DNA from: Coffea arabica
Lineage: Eukaryota > Streptophyta > Magnoliopsida > Gentianales > Rubiaceae
Direction of reading: 5' to 3'
Assembly: GCF_036785885.1 (NCBI RefSeq)
Contig: NC_092316.1
Coordinates: 49,299,001 to 49,363,000, forward strand
Length of the DNA stretch: 64,000 nt
The position numbers were made by a program, and so were the translations under genes. The notes beneath the pieces are model-generated. The model ran no database searches, was not told the DNA's origin, and saw only the letters and a program-made list of their open reading frames with translations. Of the stretch, positions 22,096-34,885 are shown one piece after another (position 1 is the stretch's first letter; every line of letters starts with the position of its first letter).

Positions 22096-25000
22096 TGCAT
22101 CCATAATAAAAGAAATTTTAAGCGTTCAAGTGAATGATTTGAGAAATTAAATCAATGCAACAACAAATCTGAAAATGTTTGGAAGGGCGACATGGAAAAC
22201 TAGAGACAATTTCATCAACTGTAGATCTTAGTCATCAGATTGATTAGGAGAAGAAAACTTGCTTCTAATTCAGGGGCAAAAAGAAAACAGCAGAATGCTG
22301 AGGCAATCTCCACTTTTAAGACATTTACCACATCTATATGCACGCTCTCTTCAATACATGAATCAAGTTGTAACATGCACTTGATTCAGAAACCCATAAA
22401 GTGATATAAAAAGAAACCCTGCTAATTCACAGGTTAAAGTACTTGTTTTATATTAGAGTATATTAGAATCTTAAAACTGGTAACTGAGCAATGTGTTATT
22501 ATAAAGCTGCGATTTATTATAATAACTTTGACATTAGCAATGTGTTATTGCAATAATGCCAATAAATGTGAAATGAGAAGGTAATTCTCTACTCTTAAGT
22601 GAGCAAAATTGACTTCTCGAGAATGTATAGTATCTTATTCCCCCATAACTTCATGTTCTGCATTCGTTGGTCATCAATAATTAAGAACTAGATCCCTTTG
22701 CTTTGTCATTTTACCTTGAATTAAACTAAGATTTATACGGTTTATTGTAACTATCTCGTGGTTTTGTCATTATAATTGTAATGTAACAATGTTAAAATTA
22801 ATGTAATCTACAATCAAATCAACATATTACTACCGTAGTCATGTATACTTTGTTGCTAAAAAGGCCTCAATCTAATGAAAAAACAACAGAGATTAAGATC
22901 CCAATAATTATAAGTTTAGGATCCAAACCTCATTATTCTAACCTTGGTTCGATTCTATATAGAAATCACTTCACCGTTAGTAGGTTAGTTGTAATATTGC
23001 TTGGTAGTAATTAAACTGAATTAACCCCTTAATCTACAGGTTTAATGAAATTCTATCCCAGAAAAAAATATTCCTTATTGAGCTACATTTTCAACCTTGA
23101 TGCCTAGGGCTATGGTTGACTGATGGTTTTCAGTAAATAATAATAGTAATAATGGAAGCTCAACCACCTTTGATGGCAGATATGCGATTTTATTAAAAAA
23201 GTGTTACAGAATAATTTAGAAGATCACTTCTAAAAAGCATAATTCAATCAGGCAGCTTTTGCAGATTTTTTTTTTTTTTTTTTTTTTGTAGGACATACAA
23301 TAAAAAAAACTACCATGCAAACAAGCATATAGTATATTCCTAAAGTGCACAGATCTATTTAAATATATAGTTTTTGGTCCATTTAATTGAGCTTTGCCAA
23401 ACTTGAGGAGAATTTTGCCAAGTCAAGAAATCCCCATTCCTTCTTTTTTCTTTGAATCACTCAACTAAGAAGAGTGCCACATTTTGCAAGTGACAAATTC
23501 AAAGAACCACGTGGGAATTGAGTCATGAGAAGTAGCATAGATGAAGCCTATAAAATTGCTCAAAAAGGGGCAAGTAGTAAACGGGCTTGAGAACATCACA
23601 AATTTCCAAAATCCTTCGTTTGAGAAATAGTCGTAAACGGGTAGGTGTACAGTTCAATTAGTTCTTCTTTGACATTCCGTTATGGACATCTTGTCCTGTC
23701 CAAGAACCCTAAACTATTAGTGAAAGGATAAGCTTGACTTTCTATATATACCTTATCTTGTCAGGCTAATTTGTCTAGAGTCACAGAATGCATTCACATG
23801 TCCCAGCGGAATAGATATTCATTAGACAGTTTTCATGCAAGTCTTTTACAATGACATATCATGCATGCACCTAAGGAGAAATGGAATTCCTTTTTTTTTT
23901 TTTTTTCCTTTTTGACAACCTTTTTAGAATGCAGGAGTTAGATAAACAGCAAGAAGTATGACAAACCAACTCTCATTTCACGACAAGCCATTACTCGTAA
24001 GCATTATTTTTGTATTAATTCTAATGGGTACCAGGACACTAGTTAAGAGAGTTAAATTACACCTAACTTACTATAACTAGTGGGATCGGCCCATTGATTA
24101 GGAAAGGGTTCTTAGAGTCTTTCCTCGTATCAGATTCAGAATTTGAATCATATGCCTTTCCAATTGAAAATGGAGAGGGTTGAGAGGAAGGCCAGAAAAA
24201 AAAAAAAAAGACACCTAACTTACTATGCACATACTTATATTTACTTTACCTTCTATATTTAGATGTTTTTTTTTTCAAATTAATGAATCATGAGGGATAT
24301 ATACCTGTTAGTAAACCTTTTAATTTTCAATTTTTCAATACCATAAAGTATTATTTCAAGATTTTTAACTGCAATTTTAGCCTATTAAAATGGGTAAAAG
24401 TTTGTTATGAAAAAGAGAAAAAGGAAATGACACGGAGAAGCACATGGAGATGATCCATAAAGTCTAATAAAGATGAAAGCATCGTTATAAGATATACAGA
24501 ACAAAGAACAGACAAAGTATTGCAAACATCATCCATCTATATATCTCTCAATCATAATGATTCCATCATGAACTTTGTTAGTTATAAACAACATGATACT
24601 CTTTAAGCTTTCTAATAATCTGTTATGTGGGCAAATCTTTAAACTACTTATAGATATATTTATATGAAATACGAAACTACAATGTTTCATAAGTTGGTTA
24701 AACAATTGTCATAACTAGTCTGAGTTTTGCATGTGTATCATAGTGACATATGTTACTAATTACGATATGATTTGTTAGTCATTTGATCATAACGAATATC
24801 TGTTTCATTCTATATCATTGTGGAAGAATAGAAAAAGAATAAAAGGATATCATGACTCATGGCTACTGACAAATTAGTTATAGATCCTTGCAAATGGAGT
24901 ATAGAGAAACCACCACGTTTGATTAGTTTGTTAAACAATTTCATGAGCGACATTAGCTACTAATTTCCATTTAAGTGTAGTCTATTAGCAAAATCCACAG

Positions 25001-25824
25001 CTTTATAATTCTCCCATTGTGGATAAAACAAAAGACTCACAAATCCTTTTGAGAATCAAGGACATGTCTTTCCTTAGCAAAAATCTTCTTTCTAATTTTG
25101 CTTTTGGTAAAAAAAAAAAAAAAAAAAAAGCTTGGAAAACGAGAGAGGTTATCCAATTTCAAATTCAATGCTATTCACTGACGCATTCTTCAACGACATG
25201 TGATAATTAATTTTTATAAATTATTTATCAATGAAAGACAGCTGATAATAAAATTCGAACATAAATCATTCTTAAATAAAAAAAAAATGGGTTTTACCAG
25301 CTCAGTCAACCCATTAAAATCTTTTTCTTTATTTGATTAACCAATAAAAAGATGCAATTTCCTACTGAGTACATCAAAATATGAGGAAAAATTGAAGGAC
25401 GTGTGAATGAATGGTGAGAAGGATCAAAAGGAATTAATAATAGTTGACGGCTTCACTTCACGCCCAATTTCAATCATGCTGAGGAGCTACTAAAGCGGAA
25501 AAGAAAAGAACAGTGGGTCCGCAGGCAGTTGTCGGGAAACACGTGGTAAACGAAGAGTGGCCATAAGCTAGTAAGGCGTCCATTTTACTATTTTAGTGAC
25601 GCCAACAAGAAAACCTAAACTTCGTGTCCGGCTTTGCCAATTGGCGGCAGAAATGAGCGTGTGGGCTCCAATTTGCTTACGTGGTGACCGTTAAAAAGAC
25701 CTATGCCCCTTACCTCATTCACACGTTCTGGACAAGACAAGGACATGTACTACTACTAACTAATTTTTCAACTTGGGACAGGTAGTAGCAGTAGTTGGTC
25801 CGATCTCCCTAAGGTTTTTGTGTT
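22096..25824. other. Gene-free region
   Basis: No credible reading frame longer than expected by chance. It has several poly-T or poly-A runs (23264-23287, 23890-23906, 24196-24210, 25110-25129). The part at 25440-25760 is less AT-rich and contains ACGTG cores (near 25540 and 25677) of the kind bound by bZIP factors, but no transcribed gene can be linked to it. Confidence 0.5.
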
Positions 25825-26902
25825 TAATATTAGGGATAATTTCAGAAATCTCCCTATGAGGTTTTTGACAATTTTATCTAATACTTTTGAGATTTTAATA
25901 TTACGCTTACCTCCCTTGATTCTGCGAAATGACCATAATAGTCTTAACATGTTAATATTTTTCATGCAATTAAACAATTCACTCCTAATTTTCATATAAA
26001 TGCATCACACAATTAAACGTTTAATGGAAACAAAAATAAAATTTACTCGTGGAATAACCAATTATGTGCTAAACACAAATTTAACATATTACAAATTGAT
26101 TTTAACTTTCCTTGAAGAATTTAGAGATAAATAGAAGAAGATGTAAGTTGGGTTTAAAAAGAATATGGCTAGTATTGGTATTCTAACATTTGAGAAATTG
26201 GCAGTTGTGTTAATGTGGTTACTGAAATTTTTTGAGTTTAACAGTATTACTTTTTTTAAAATTTTGATTAAGGTTTTAGAATTTAGGGAATGATGGTGGT
26301 AGTGGTCACGATGATAATGGTACTAAATTGAGATGTAGTAATATGAAAGATTTAAAATAGTAGAGACGAAGGCTGAAAATGAGTTTGAGATTAATTTTGT
26401 GCATGTCCATAGTTTTGAAATAATTTTATAAGAAGGTGAAATGAACTTTATAATTTCATGAGGGCATTTTGGGTTATTCATTCAAAATTTTGACCATTAA
26501 ATATTTTTTATTACCAAAACAGTAAACTCAAGGAAGGTATATGTAATTTTTCAAATCTCAAGGAAACTAAGTGAAACTATTAAAAAGTTCAAGGGAGGTT
26601 TGTGAAATTATCCCTTAATATTAATGCGATTTTATATACAATAACACTATTATTATTGTTCTTCTATAAGAATCTGCGTACATGAACAAGATAATTAATA
26701 TATTCACAGTATAAATATTTGTATGCACAAATAAAATTATAAGTAGTCATTGGTCTGATTTGCCTAGAATTATTGTATTAAGTATGAAACTTTACATACA
26801 GTGACACCCTGTTTTTCTTTTCCTATAAGAATCTGTGTATATGAAAAAAATATTTGACATAATCACAGTACAAATATTTGTATACACAAATAAAATATTT
26901 AA
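25793..26902 (+). repeat. Tandem duplication of about 160 bp, first copy split by the MITE
   Basis: Copy one is 25793-25831 plus 26616-26748; copy two is 26749-26902. Shared phrases include TTGGTCYGAT, CTATAAGAATCTGYGTA and AAATATTTGTATRCACAAAT. Copy two has no MITE, so it shows the unoccupied form of the site. Confidence 0.72.
25832..26615. mobile_element. MULE-like MITE, 784 bp
   Basis: The ends are AGGGATAATTTC…GAAATTATCCCT, with an imperfect terminal inverted repeat of roughly 100 bp. A perfect 7-bp direct repeat TAATATT flanks it (25825-25831 and 26616-26622). The inside is non-coding. The phrase AGGGATAATTTCAGAAA…CTCCC is a common end of plant Mutator-like MITEs. A related degenerate end is seen at 55600-55800. 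Confidence 0.85.
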
Positions 26903-27876
26903 GGGTCAACAACACTTTGCTCCCCTAAATTTAGTGGATAATCACACTTTACTCCCTTCATCCTTAAATACATACAGTTTAACCCCCATGAAGATTAGTC
27001 AAAGTTAGATACAAAAAAAGGTGAGGGCAATGAGATTATTGCCTTTTCATTCATGAAATTATCTATAACATAATATTATTTATTTTCATTATTAAAAAAT
27101 ATATATCTTATCTATCGTATCAACTATACAAAAATATCTGAAAAAAGCTAAATAATTACTCCTGTTGGGTTAATGTTCACATTTATATATGTTTTGTTTA
27201 ATTTATCATACTTTAAGTCAAATAAAAAGGATAAATAACACAATACTAAAATGCTCATAAGTACCAAATTTCTTTTTGAAAAAGAAGTAATTCTACACTT
27301 GTTTTTTGTTTAAAAAAAGTAGTTTTTTTTATTTTTTTAGTTTACATGAACTTCGAGGCTAATACTATTTTCATGTTTTGTTGATATATTTATAGTTTAC
27401 TATTATTGCCTTTTCTATTTTAAAAAATGAAATTTGATTTAATCGCTATGTTGCTTCTCTCAGTTTAAAAATAAGGCATATCAGCCATTTTTAACAAATT
27501 TGATTAAGAATTTAATATTGGAATGATTTGATAAAAAAATGACAATCATATTGGTCTAAAAGTTTAAATAAATTAAAATAATAAAAACTATCTTTAAAAA
27601 ATGAGTTTAATATTAACCCTTTTTTTAAATTCTAGCAATTGTATTTCTTTTTAGTATTGTGTAATTTATCCATTTTGTTTGACTTAAAATCTAATAAATT
27701 GATATTAAGTTATAGATACGTTAATGAAATAACAGAGTAATAATGCCATTGCACTTACTTTTTTTGTATTTGTAACTTTGACTAGTCTTCATGGGGAGTA
27801 AAATGTATATAATTAAGGTTGAAGGGAGTAAAGTGTGACTACCCTCTTAGTTCAGGGGGCAAAGTGTTATTAACCC
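26903..27876. mobile_element. MULE-like MITE, 974 bp
   Basis: Long imperfect terminal inverted repeats of about 140 bp start GGGTCAACAACACTTTGC on the left and, read inverted on the right, GGGTTAATAACACTTTGC. A 9-bp direct repeat with one mismatch flanks it (AATATTTAA 26894-26902, AATAGTTAA 27877-27885). Nine bases is the usual MULE target duplication. The interior is AT-rich and non-coding. Confidence 0.82.
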
Positions 27877-27979
27877 AATAGTTAATGTATTAATGTGTTT
27901 GCTTGTATATCATATTCTATGATAATTACAATAACTACACAAGAACAAATGATTAACAAATTGTATACATCCAGAGTCC

Positions 27980-28345
27980 ATGTGAGGGTGTGAGTGTCTA
28001 GGATTTAAGTTCCATAAGTGTAGCCAGAAATCAGCAATTGCCTTTTGGTTGGGCTTGTGGGATTAGCTTAGGTCTTAGGAATTGATATTCTGACAAAAAG
28101 AAACAAAGACCCGAGGTGAGGTTAAAAACAGAGTGAGTGGGTGCTAGTTAATGCTTAGTAGAAGCTCCCTGTTCCCTGTTCCCGAGTCCCACATCGTCTT
28201 GTGAGGGTGTGAGTGTCTAGGATTTAAGTTCCATAAGTGTGGCCAGAAGTCAGCAATTGCCTTTTGGTTGGGCTTGTGGCATTAGCTTAGGTCTTGCTTG
28301 TGGCATTAGCTTAGGTCTTAGGAATTGATATTCTGACAAAAAAAA
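27980..28345 (+). repeat. Direct duplication of about 120 bp
   Basis: The phrase beginning GTGAGGGTGTGAGTGTCTAG and running to GATATTCTGACAAAAA occurs at about 27980-28098 and 28202-28342. The second copy has an extra internal tandem duplication of GCTTGTGGCATTAGCTTAGG and three more bases. Confidence 0.8.
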
Positions 28346-28851
28346 AAAAGAAAAAACAAGAGTCCCGGATCTTTAACCATTATACACATGAAAACACACA
28401 CAAACACAAATATGTGTGTATGTTCTTATGATACTGCAAGTAGTGTCTAGTTAGAGCAATAAGCAGCTGAAGAGGTATTGCATACTTAAGAAGGTACACC
28501 ATGTGACATTAAGACGTCGATGTGGATTATAATGCTAATCACATCCTGCAAATCAAGCAAGCAAGTTGGTGGCTTTTCCTTATCATGTGAATGCTATATA
28601 TGGAGAATCCATTTGACTTAATTGGCGAGGTATGATTAGTATCAGTGTATTAGTGTACAGTATCAAGTGACATAATTTAACCATAACAGTCCAACAAGTT
28701 GCCATGCCCGAAACTTGAATGCAATATGTAGTCTTTGTCAATTTTAGTATCTGGTTATGTGTTGTATTTGAAAAAGTAATGAGGTTTGAAATTATTCAAA
28801 AGTAACAATCTATTTTCCTTTGAACTCCAACAAGCAATTTTAGACACATAT
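28346..28851. other. Non-coding stretch
   Basis: No gene or clear repeat, apart from an A-rich run near 28338-28356. Confidence 0.45.
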
Positions 28852-29542
28852 TGTTGGAGTATTTTAATAAAATAGTTAAATTCTCAATTAAAGGTGTAAG
28901 TTACAAGGAGAATAAATTGGTATATGTTTTTGCAATTTATTGGTGTTTGAATGATTTTTGACTAAAGATTTATCATATGAAATTATGGCTTTTCAATTAC
29001 AATAAATTTTGTAACCGACGATTCAAATTAGAATGTGTCTTGAATAGCTAATAATTTTTAGCATTTATTTAGCATATTATTATTTATTAGTGTAGGTTAT
29101 GTTTGACGAATTTTTCTTCACCTATAAATATGTATAGTTGAGATAGAAAAAGGTGCAACAACAACTTATGTTTTGCGGGCTATAATTCATAAGAGAAAAA
29201 TCATCTACTCCTTTGTTATTTTCTATCTCATAGTTTAGCAAGAAAAACCGGTGTTAGTGGAACTATACTCTCTTAGTTGTGTAGATTAATGAGAGTAACA
29301 ACAAGTATGGCTGGGCTGTTGTATCCTGAGGGTGATAAGTCAAAAATTCTGCTGCACATGAGTTGATTCTTCCATGGAGACTTGAATTACCTTAAGGAAA
29401 ACGAAATATCTGTGCCTTAGCCCTCCACATTTGTGCATTATTACATTATCATTTTAACTATTTTTGAATTGTTATAGTTATTGTTATAACTGCTGTTAAT
29501 TTTTCTATTTGACATTTGTATTTTTGTTCTAGTGGAACAACA
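28852..29542 (+). mobile_element. Probable solo LTR (copia-like), 691 bp
   Basis: The sequence begins TGTTGGAG and ends GGAACAACA, giving the short inverted ends TGTTG…CAACA of an LTR. A TATA box (CTATAAATA, about 29132) lies in the middle, followed by leader-like sequence. No internal region or partner LTR is present. The flanks CATAT and CATTA do not match fully, so the target duplication is unproved. Confidence 0.5.
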
Positions 29543-31596
29543 CATTATCCAAACAAACTTATATAGGAATTGAGGTCCCTTAATAAGATAATTCGAAATT
29601 CAGCAACATGTTTACTTGAACAAAAATAAGTGTCAATGTTCTGCATTCTCTCAATTCAGCCTGCAATATTGAAGAATTTCTTTGCTGATAGTCTTGTCTT
29701 TTGGCAACATAATACCCTATAATATATTTTTGTAGTTATAATCCAATAAAGTATTATAAATTGAGGTTCCATTTGAACAAGATGAATAACCACCTGATGA
29801 GTAGTGAATCACGTGCGGATCATTATAATATGGAGAATCAGTTGATTCAAGGCCGGTGTGATTGGTTGGCCAATTCTTCAATACACCAACACAAAGGTTG
29901 ATCGTAGACTCTGATGAAAAATGCCGTATCATATGAAGACAAAAGTGCTTCTGCATTATGAAAACTATAATTCGTTATCATTTATTTCCATGTGTATTCT
30001 AAGCTTTAAATCCGTGGGGGACTCAAATTATTTTCGCTATTGTTAGCTTTAGTCTTTCATCCGCTCAATGCCAACAAACTTTAGGAATATTCTTACATCA
30101 TTCGATTTTTGTTTTATTATAGAATAATCGAAGAAATGAATGAGACGAAAGATTATAGCTTACCTAAAATTCACAGTTTAGTGTCTAGAATAATACATAG
30201 GGAACTTGTAGAGTATCCATCTGAATTCCGATCTGGTCATCTAATGCAATCAAAAGAATCAAGAAAATTGATATTTTTGGACAAATAATGATACTTTAAC
30301 TTTGATGTTGTTGTCAAAGAATTTTGCCTACAACAAGACAAGGAACAATACAACAACAACAGATTTTCTTCTGTGATTCACGTGATTGGGGATTGAATGA
30401 ATGAATAACACAATCCCTTGATGAACTGCTTGATTTGAGCGAATGGGAGTGAAGGAAAAAGAAAGGAAATGGAGAAAAGATTTTTTATGTTTGGATTGAT
30501 TTTGAGGAGGGTAAAGAAAGGATAAGGATGGATAAGTTCTAGTTATTTTTGTCATCCTACATTCAGTCCAAAAGTGGGTGAAAACTGAGGGAAAGAACAC
30601 CAAAATTAAAAGTGGATGTGTTTGGGTAGGAGATTATTATAGGACTTTTTGTGATGTGATGTATGCGAAATAAAAAAATAGTTAAAAATTCTATTTATAA
30701 TGCAAGTTGAAAAATATTTGAAAACTTTTGTTGCAAATCATGCTAATCAAATGGATCCAATGAAAATTTTTTAATTTTTTTAAAACCCTAGTATGTGTTT
30801 ACAAATTGGACTTTTAAGTTATGGATAAAAATGTAACTAATGCATGATAATTTTCTTTTGTTTCCTTTCATAATCCAAACAAGATGGATGGATCCCAATT
30901 TCCTCTACCCTCCTTTCTTTCTTTTTTTTCTTTTCTTTTCTACTAGGGTCCTCTTCTTTTATTTCCTTCCCTTTCCTCCAATCCAAATGGTGACTAAAGT
31001 CAGTTGAGAGAGTAAGCAAATAAAATTTAAGCTCATGTAAATCCAGTAATCTGTTATTGAAACTCAAAAACTAAGACTGACTTTTAATGCAAGTATTATT
31101 CTCGTTCATCACGTTTATGCATATAGTTGTGATTTTCAACCCAACAGTATTTTCTTGGAAAAACAACAATTCTAAAGAACAAAAAAACTTAGGGTAATTA
31201 ATCCCTTGTGCAAAAAGTTTTCTTGCTTTGGCTCAAAGGAACTAGGGGTATGTTATTTCCCAAGTTAAACAATAATGTCTATGTTCCATTCAAAGCTTCG
31301 GCTAAGGATGGATTCACACCTTGACACCGACTACTTCTTGGTTTTGAACAGCTAAGAGATAGAGTTTGAGATTCAAAGAGCGACAATGACAACCAATTCT
31401 CCAAACTTTAAGCCAACAAAGCAAAGGTAAATTAAGGGCTTTTAGAATAACTAGGGGATGATTTGGTTGGTTAGTATATGGTGGGGGAGCTAGGATTGAT
31501 TTTTACTTGGGGCACAAATAATAACAATTTTTATTTTACTTTTTTGCATTTAGTTCATAGTAATCATATTTACCGAGTAAACAATGACAATAAATG
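29543..31596. other. Gene-free region with one short dispersed repeat
   Basis: No gene is supported. At 30630-30690 there is a copy of the dispersed core GTGATGTGATGTATG also found at 42.6, 48.3, 48.5 and 55.0 kb. A pyrimidine-rich stretch is at 30915-30985. Confidence 0.45.
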
Positions 31597-31770
31597 TGTT
31601 TAGTGACAAAGAAAAGTGCAAAAAACCAGCCGGTGGACACCACCAATGCATTAAGACTTGGTGGAGTGGGAGGCAAGGTTTGTGTTTAATGACAAAGAAA
31701 AGTACAAAAAACTAACCGGTAGCCACCACCAATACATTAAGACTTGGTGGATTGGATGACAAGGATTCAA
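31597..31770 (+). repeat. Direct duplication of about 88 bp, two copies plus a partial third
   Basis: The phrase GTGTTTAATGACAAAGAAAA / GTGTTTAGTGACAAAGAAAA followed by ACCACCAATRCATTAAGACT occurs at 31597 and 31683. A partial version follows near 31853-31890. Confidence 0.75.
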
Positions 31771-31971
31771 ACATTGTCTCCCACCAATTTGTCACAATCA
31801 AATATGACTTTGTTTAAAAAATCCAGACGGGTGGTGGTTGACCAAAAAAAAAAAAGACAAAGAAAGTGCAAAGAACCCACCAATGGCCTAGAGACATTAG
31901 AATATTAATTGATTTTGTAATAAAAAGCTCATTAAAGTAACAAAAATGTTTTATATTGAGTGGACTACAAT

Positions 31972-32999
31972 TAGAGGTGGCAAGATGGGTGATTTGGGCG
32001 GGTTTGGGTTGGGTAAAATGGGTAATGGGTATAAGTGAGTCAACCCATTTATATCCATTTAATTAGATGGGTATAAATGGGTAAGTCAAAAAATGAGTTG
32101 GGTAACCCAATTATCCATTTATAACCCATTTATTCTAAATTTTTACAAGCTCATATAAATTCATTTTGTAAACTAAATTATCAATTTATACCATTTTACA
32201 CCCATCATTAATTTTAAATATTTACTTATTATGCCAAATAAGTCTAATTATCAATTTTTTTTCCATCCGCATGCCATGTCGCAAAATTACATATTATTTA
32301 ATAATTGAACAATGAGAATCTAAAAATTTGGACTAAATAATATGAAAGTTAACAAAAAAATTTAATCCGAAACTTTGAACCCCTAGTATTTTTTCGTTTA
32401 TAAATTTAAAATTTCATTTGAAAAGGTAAGAAAAGAAGCTAAAATTTGTCATAAATTGATGATGCTAAAAAATGATCAAATTAATAAATTACAAGGAAAT
32501 AAAGCGATAAGATAAAACCAACAAATAAATATAATAAATAAAACAAAAATACTTAACATAAAAAATAGTTTGGGAAATACAAAAGGTTAGCCATTATCAA
32601 ATATTTCAAAACTTGCACCATTTTATAGAAAGTAAATCGCGTAAATAATTGCTAAATTTTCAAAACTGCTCATCCTCCAGGGGCCCCTCTTTTTCTCCCT
32701 GAAATTCTTCACCAGACCCATCACTACTCAAGAAAATAATTGGGATACTTTTACAGATGTAGATTGCAATTTTCAAGAATTTGAGTCTTTTCCACCTGAA
32801 AAAACTCCAGCCAGCTCTTTTTCACCCCAGGAAATACAAAAGGTTTGGGAATGTAAGTTAAATGGGTTAAATGGGTTAGATGGGGGTATAATTGGGTAAC
32901 CCATTTATATCCATATATAAAAATTTAATGTACCCATATTCAATTATTAATGGGCGGGTATGGGTAAAATTAGTTAAATGGTTTTATTTGACACCTCTA
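31972..32999. mobile_element. hAT-like non-autonomous transposon, 1028 bp
   Basis: A perfect 8-bp target duplication ACTACAAT flanks it (31964-31971 and 33000-33007). The ends are TAGAGGTGGCAA and, inverted, TAGAGGTGTCAA. Subterminal sequence is rich in GGGTA/ACCCA phrases on both sides. Eight bases is the hAT duplication size. The interior carries an open frame of about 85 codons (32645-32899), reported among the findings. No transposase is seen. Confidence 0.88.
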
Positions 33000-33007
33000 A
33001 CTACAAT

Positions 33008-33466
33008 ACTTTAAAGCACTAGATATTTACTTTGTAATAGTTAAAGCATTCAGCTGTGAATTTTATTAATTGTCTTCTTTTATGGACAGATGTTATCAAA
33101 TTAATATAATGGATACGTGCATGTATAGCCTTTTGATAATCTTTTTTTTAATTAATTTTTGTAAGGAACGGATGGGATTCAAGAAACGATGAGAGGAAAA
33201 AAAAGATCTAAGACAGGACGTCTAATCTTCAACCTTAACTACTAAAACAGCCATTAGAAGGTAGCTTGGCCTGTGTTCTAACATCTAAAAACTCCAAAAT
33301 AATGGTCTTCGCCATAACTTTATATAATTTAGTCACTAGATTTTACCAATGTCCACATGTTGATTTTTCATTTACGAGGCCATTAAATATCACAAATTTG
33401 GACAAATGCGAAAGTTGAAACTCCAAAAATCAGCAAACCAGGGCACGCATTCAAGCAAAATATATA
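33008..33466. other. Short non-coding spacer between two MITEs
   Basis: AT-rich, with no gene, repeat or regulatory site that I can support. Confidence 0.5.
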
Positions 33467-33816
33467 CTCCCTCCGTCCCGTTTTGTTAGTCTTGGTTTTT
33501 TTTTCACACAGATTAAGAAAGTGTAATTAATTTGGTTGGAAACATAAATTTAGATTAATAATTTCCTAAAATACCCTTATGCTAATCACGAAGAGTGCCA
33601 ATTAATATCAGTTACAGCTAATGGGTTAGTATTGGAAAATCTCAATATATTCAATGTAGTGGGTTAGTATTTAATAACAATGTATTAATAACAAGATATT
33701 TAATAAGGGTATTTTAGACAATTTGAAAGATTACTATATTTCTTAATGGGAAAGTGGATTACAATTTGGGACAGACGAAAAAGGAAAACAAGACTATCAA
33801 AGTGGGACGGAGGGAG
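33467..33816. mobile_element. Stowaway MITE, 350 bp
   Basis: The ends are CTCCCTCCGTCCCGTTTTG and, on the right, AGTGGGACGGAGGGAG, the textbook Stowaway terminus. A TA target duplication lies at 33465-33466 and 33817-33818. There is no coding sequence. Confidence 0.95.
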
Positions 33817-34262
33817 TACTAGTTGGCAGCAAGAGAAGTTCAGAGAACTACGGAACAAGTGTCCCAATCAATGAAATTGGTAACAGATTACGGTTTAAGA
33901 ATTCCAACTTCAATATCGAAGTTGGTGGGAATATTACCTAATTGATTTATTGGTTTAGAGGCTTTAGACCAGTTTGGATCAACCATCCTATCACGAACAA
34001 TTTAATTGCTAGAAACAAATAAAATATGCTTTACACACACATATATATATATATGGTTGGCTTTAAGATTTCAAATCATTTTTACTTTTGTGGTCGTAAT
34101 AGTATTTGTTTTGAAATTAAACAATTAGCTATGACTTTTGTACAATATGTCATGTCCATTAATCTAATTCGATCATTTCAAGATTGCGATTTTTGGATAA
34201 TTAATTTATTATTTTCTTGTTTGATTTTACATCTAGAGATTTATTATTATCATAAAAGGTAA

Positions 34263-34885
34263 AACTCAGAATCAACCCAAAAATAGTTCAAGTCAAATTC
34301 TTCTCTATAATCACTTTGAGTAATCAATTTTTGTACTAAAATCTACAGCAAAACAAGAAAGAGTCCATAACCTCAGAATCAACCCAAAAATTATTTAAGT
34401 CAAATTCTTCTCTATAATCGCTTTGAGTAATCAATTTTTGTACTAAAATCTACAGCAAAACAAGAAAGAGTCCATAACCTCAGAATCAACCCAAAAATAA
34501 ATTAAGTCAAATTCTTCTCTATAATCTTTTTTTTTATTTTTTTTTTGTGAAAAATTCTTCTCTATAATCACTTTGAGTAATCAATTTTTGTACTAAAATC
34601 TACAGAAAAACAATAAAAAGTCCATAACCTCAGAATCAACCCAAAAATAAATTAAGTCAAATTCTTCTCTATAATCACTTTGAGTAATCAATTTTTGTAC
34701 TAAAATCTACAGCAAAACAATAAAAAGTCCATAACCTCTTATTTTTTTTATTATCATAAAAGGTAAAACTCAGAATCAACCCAAAAATAATTTAAGTCAA
34801 ATTCTTCTCTATAATCACCTTGAGTAATCAATTTTTATACTACAAATCTACAGCAAAACAAGAAAAAGTCCATAACCTCTTATTT
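34263..34885 (+). repeat. Tandem array, five units of about 107 bp
   Basis: Units start CAGAATCAACCCAAAAATA at 34267, 34375, 34481, 34631 and 34771, and end TCCATAACCT. Unit three carries an insertion with a poly-T tract and a repeated ATTCTTCTCTATAATC. Units one and five are preceded by the same lead (TTATCATAAAAGGTAAAACT). Confidence 0.9.

Noticed and set aside
29717..29956. 79-codon minus-strand open frame
   Set aside because: No domain, no splice signals consistent with a gene, and typical length for chance in this region.
30837..31067. 76-codon minus-strand open frame with a lysine/glutamate-rich end
   Set aside because: Generated by a pyrimidine-rich tract; no domain or splice context.
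34263..34885. Regularly spaced repeats resembling a CRISPR array
   Set aside because: The units are about 107-bp direct tandem copies without unique spacers, in a plant genome.
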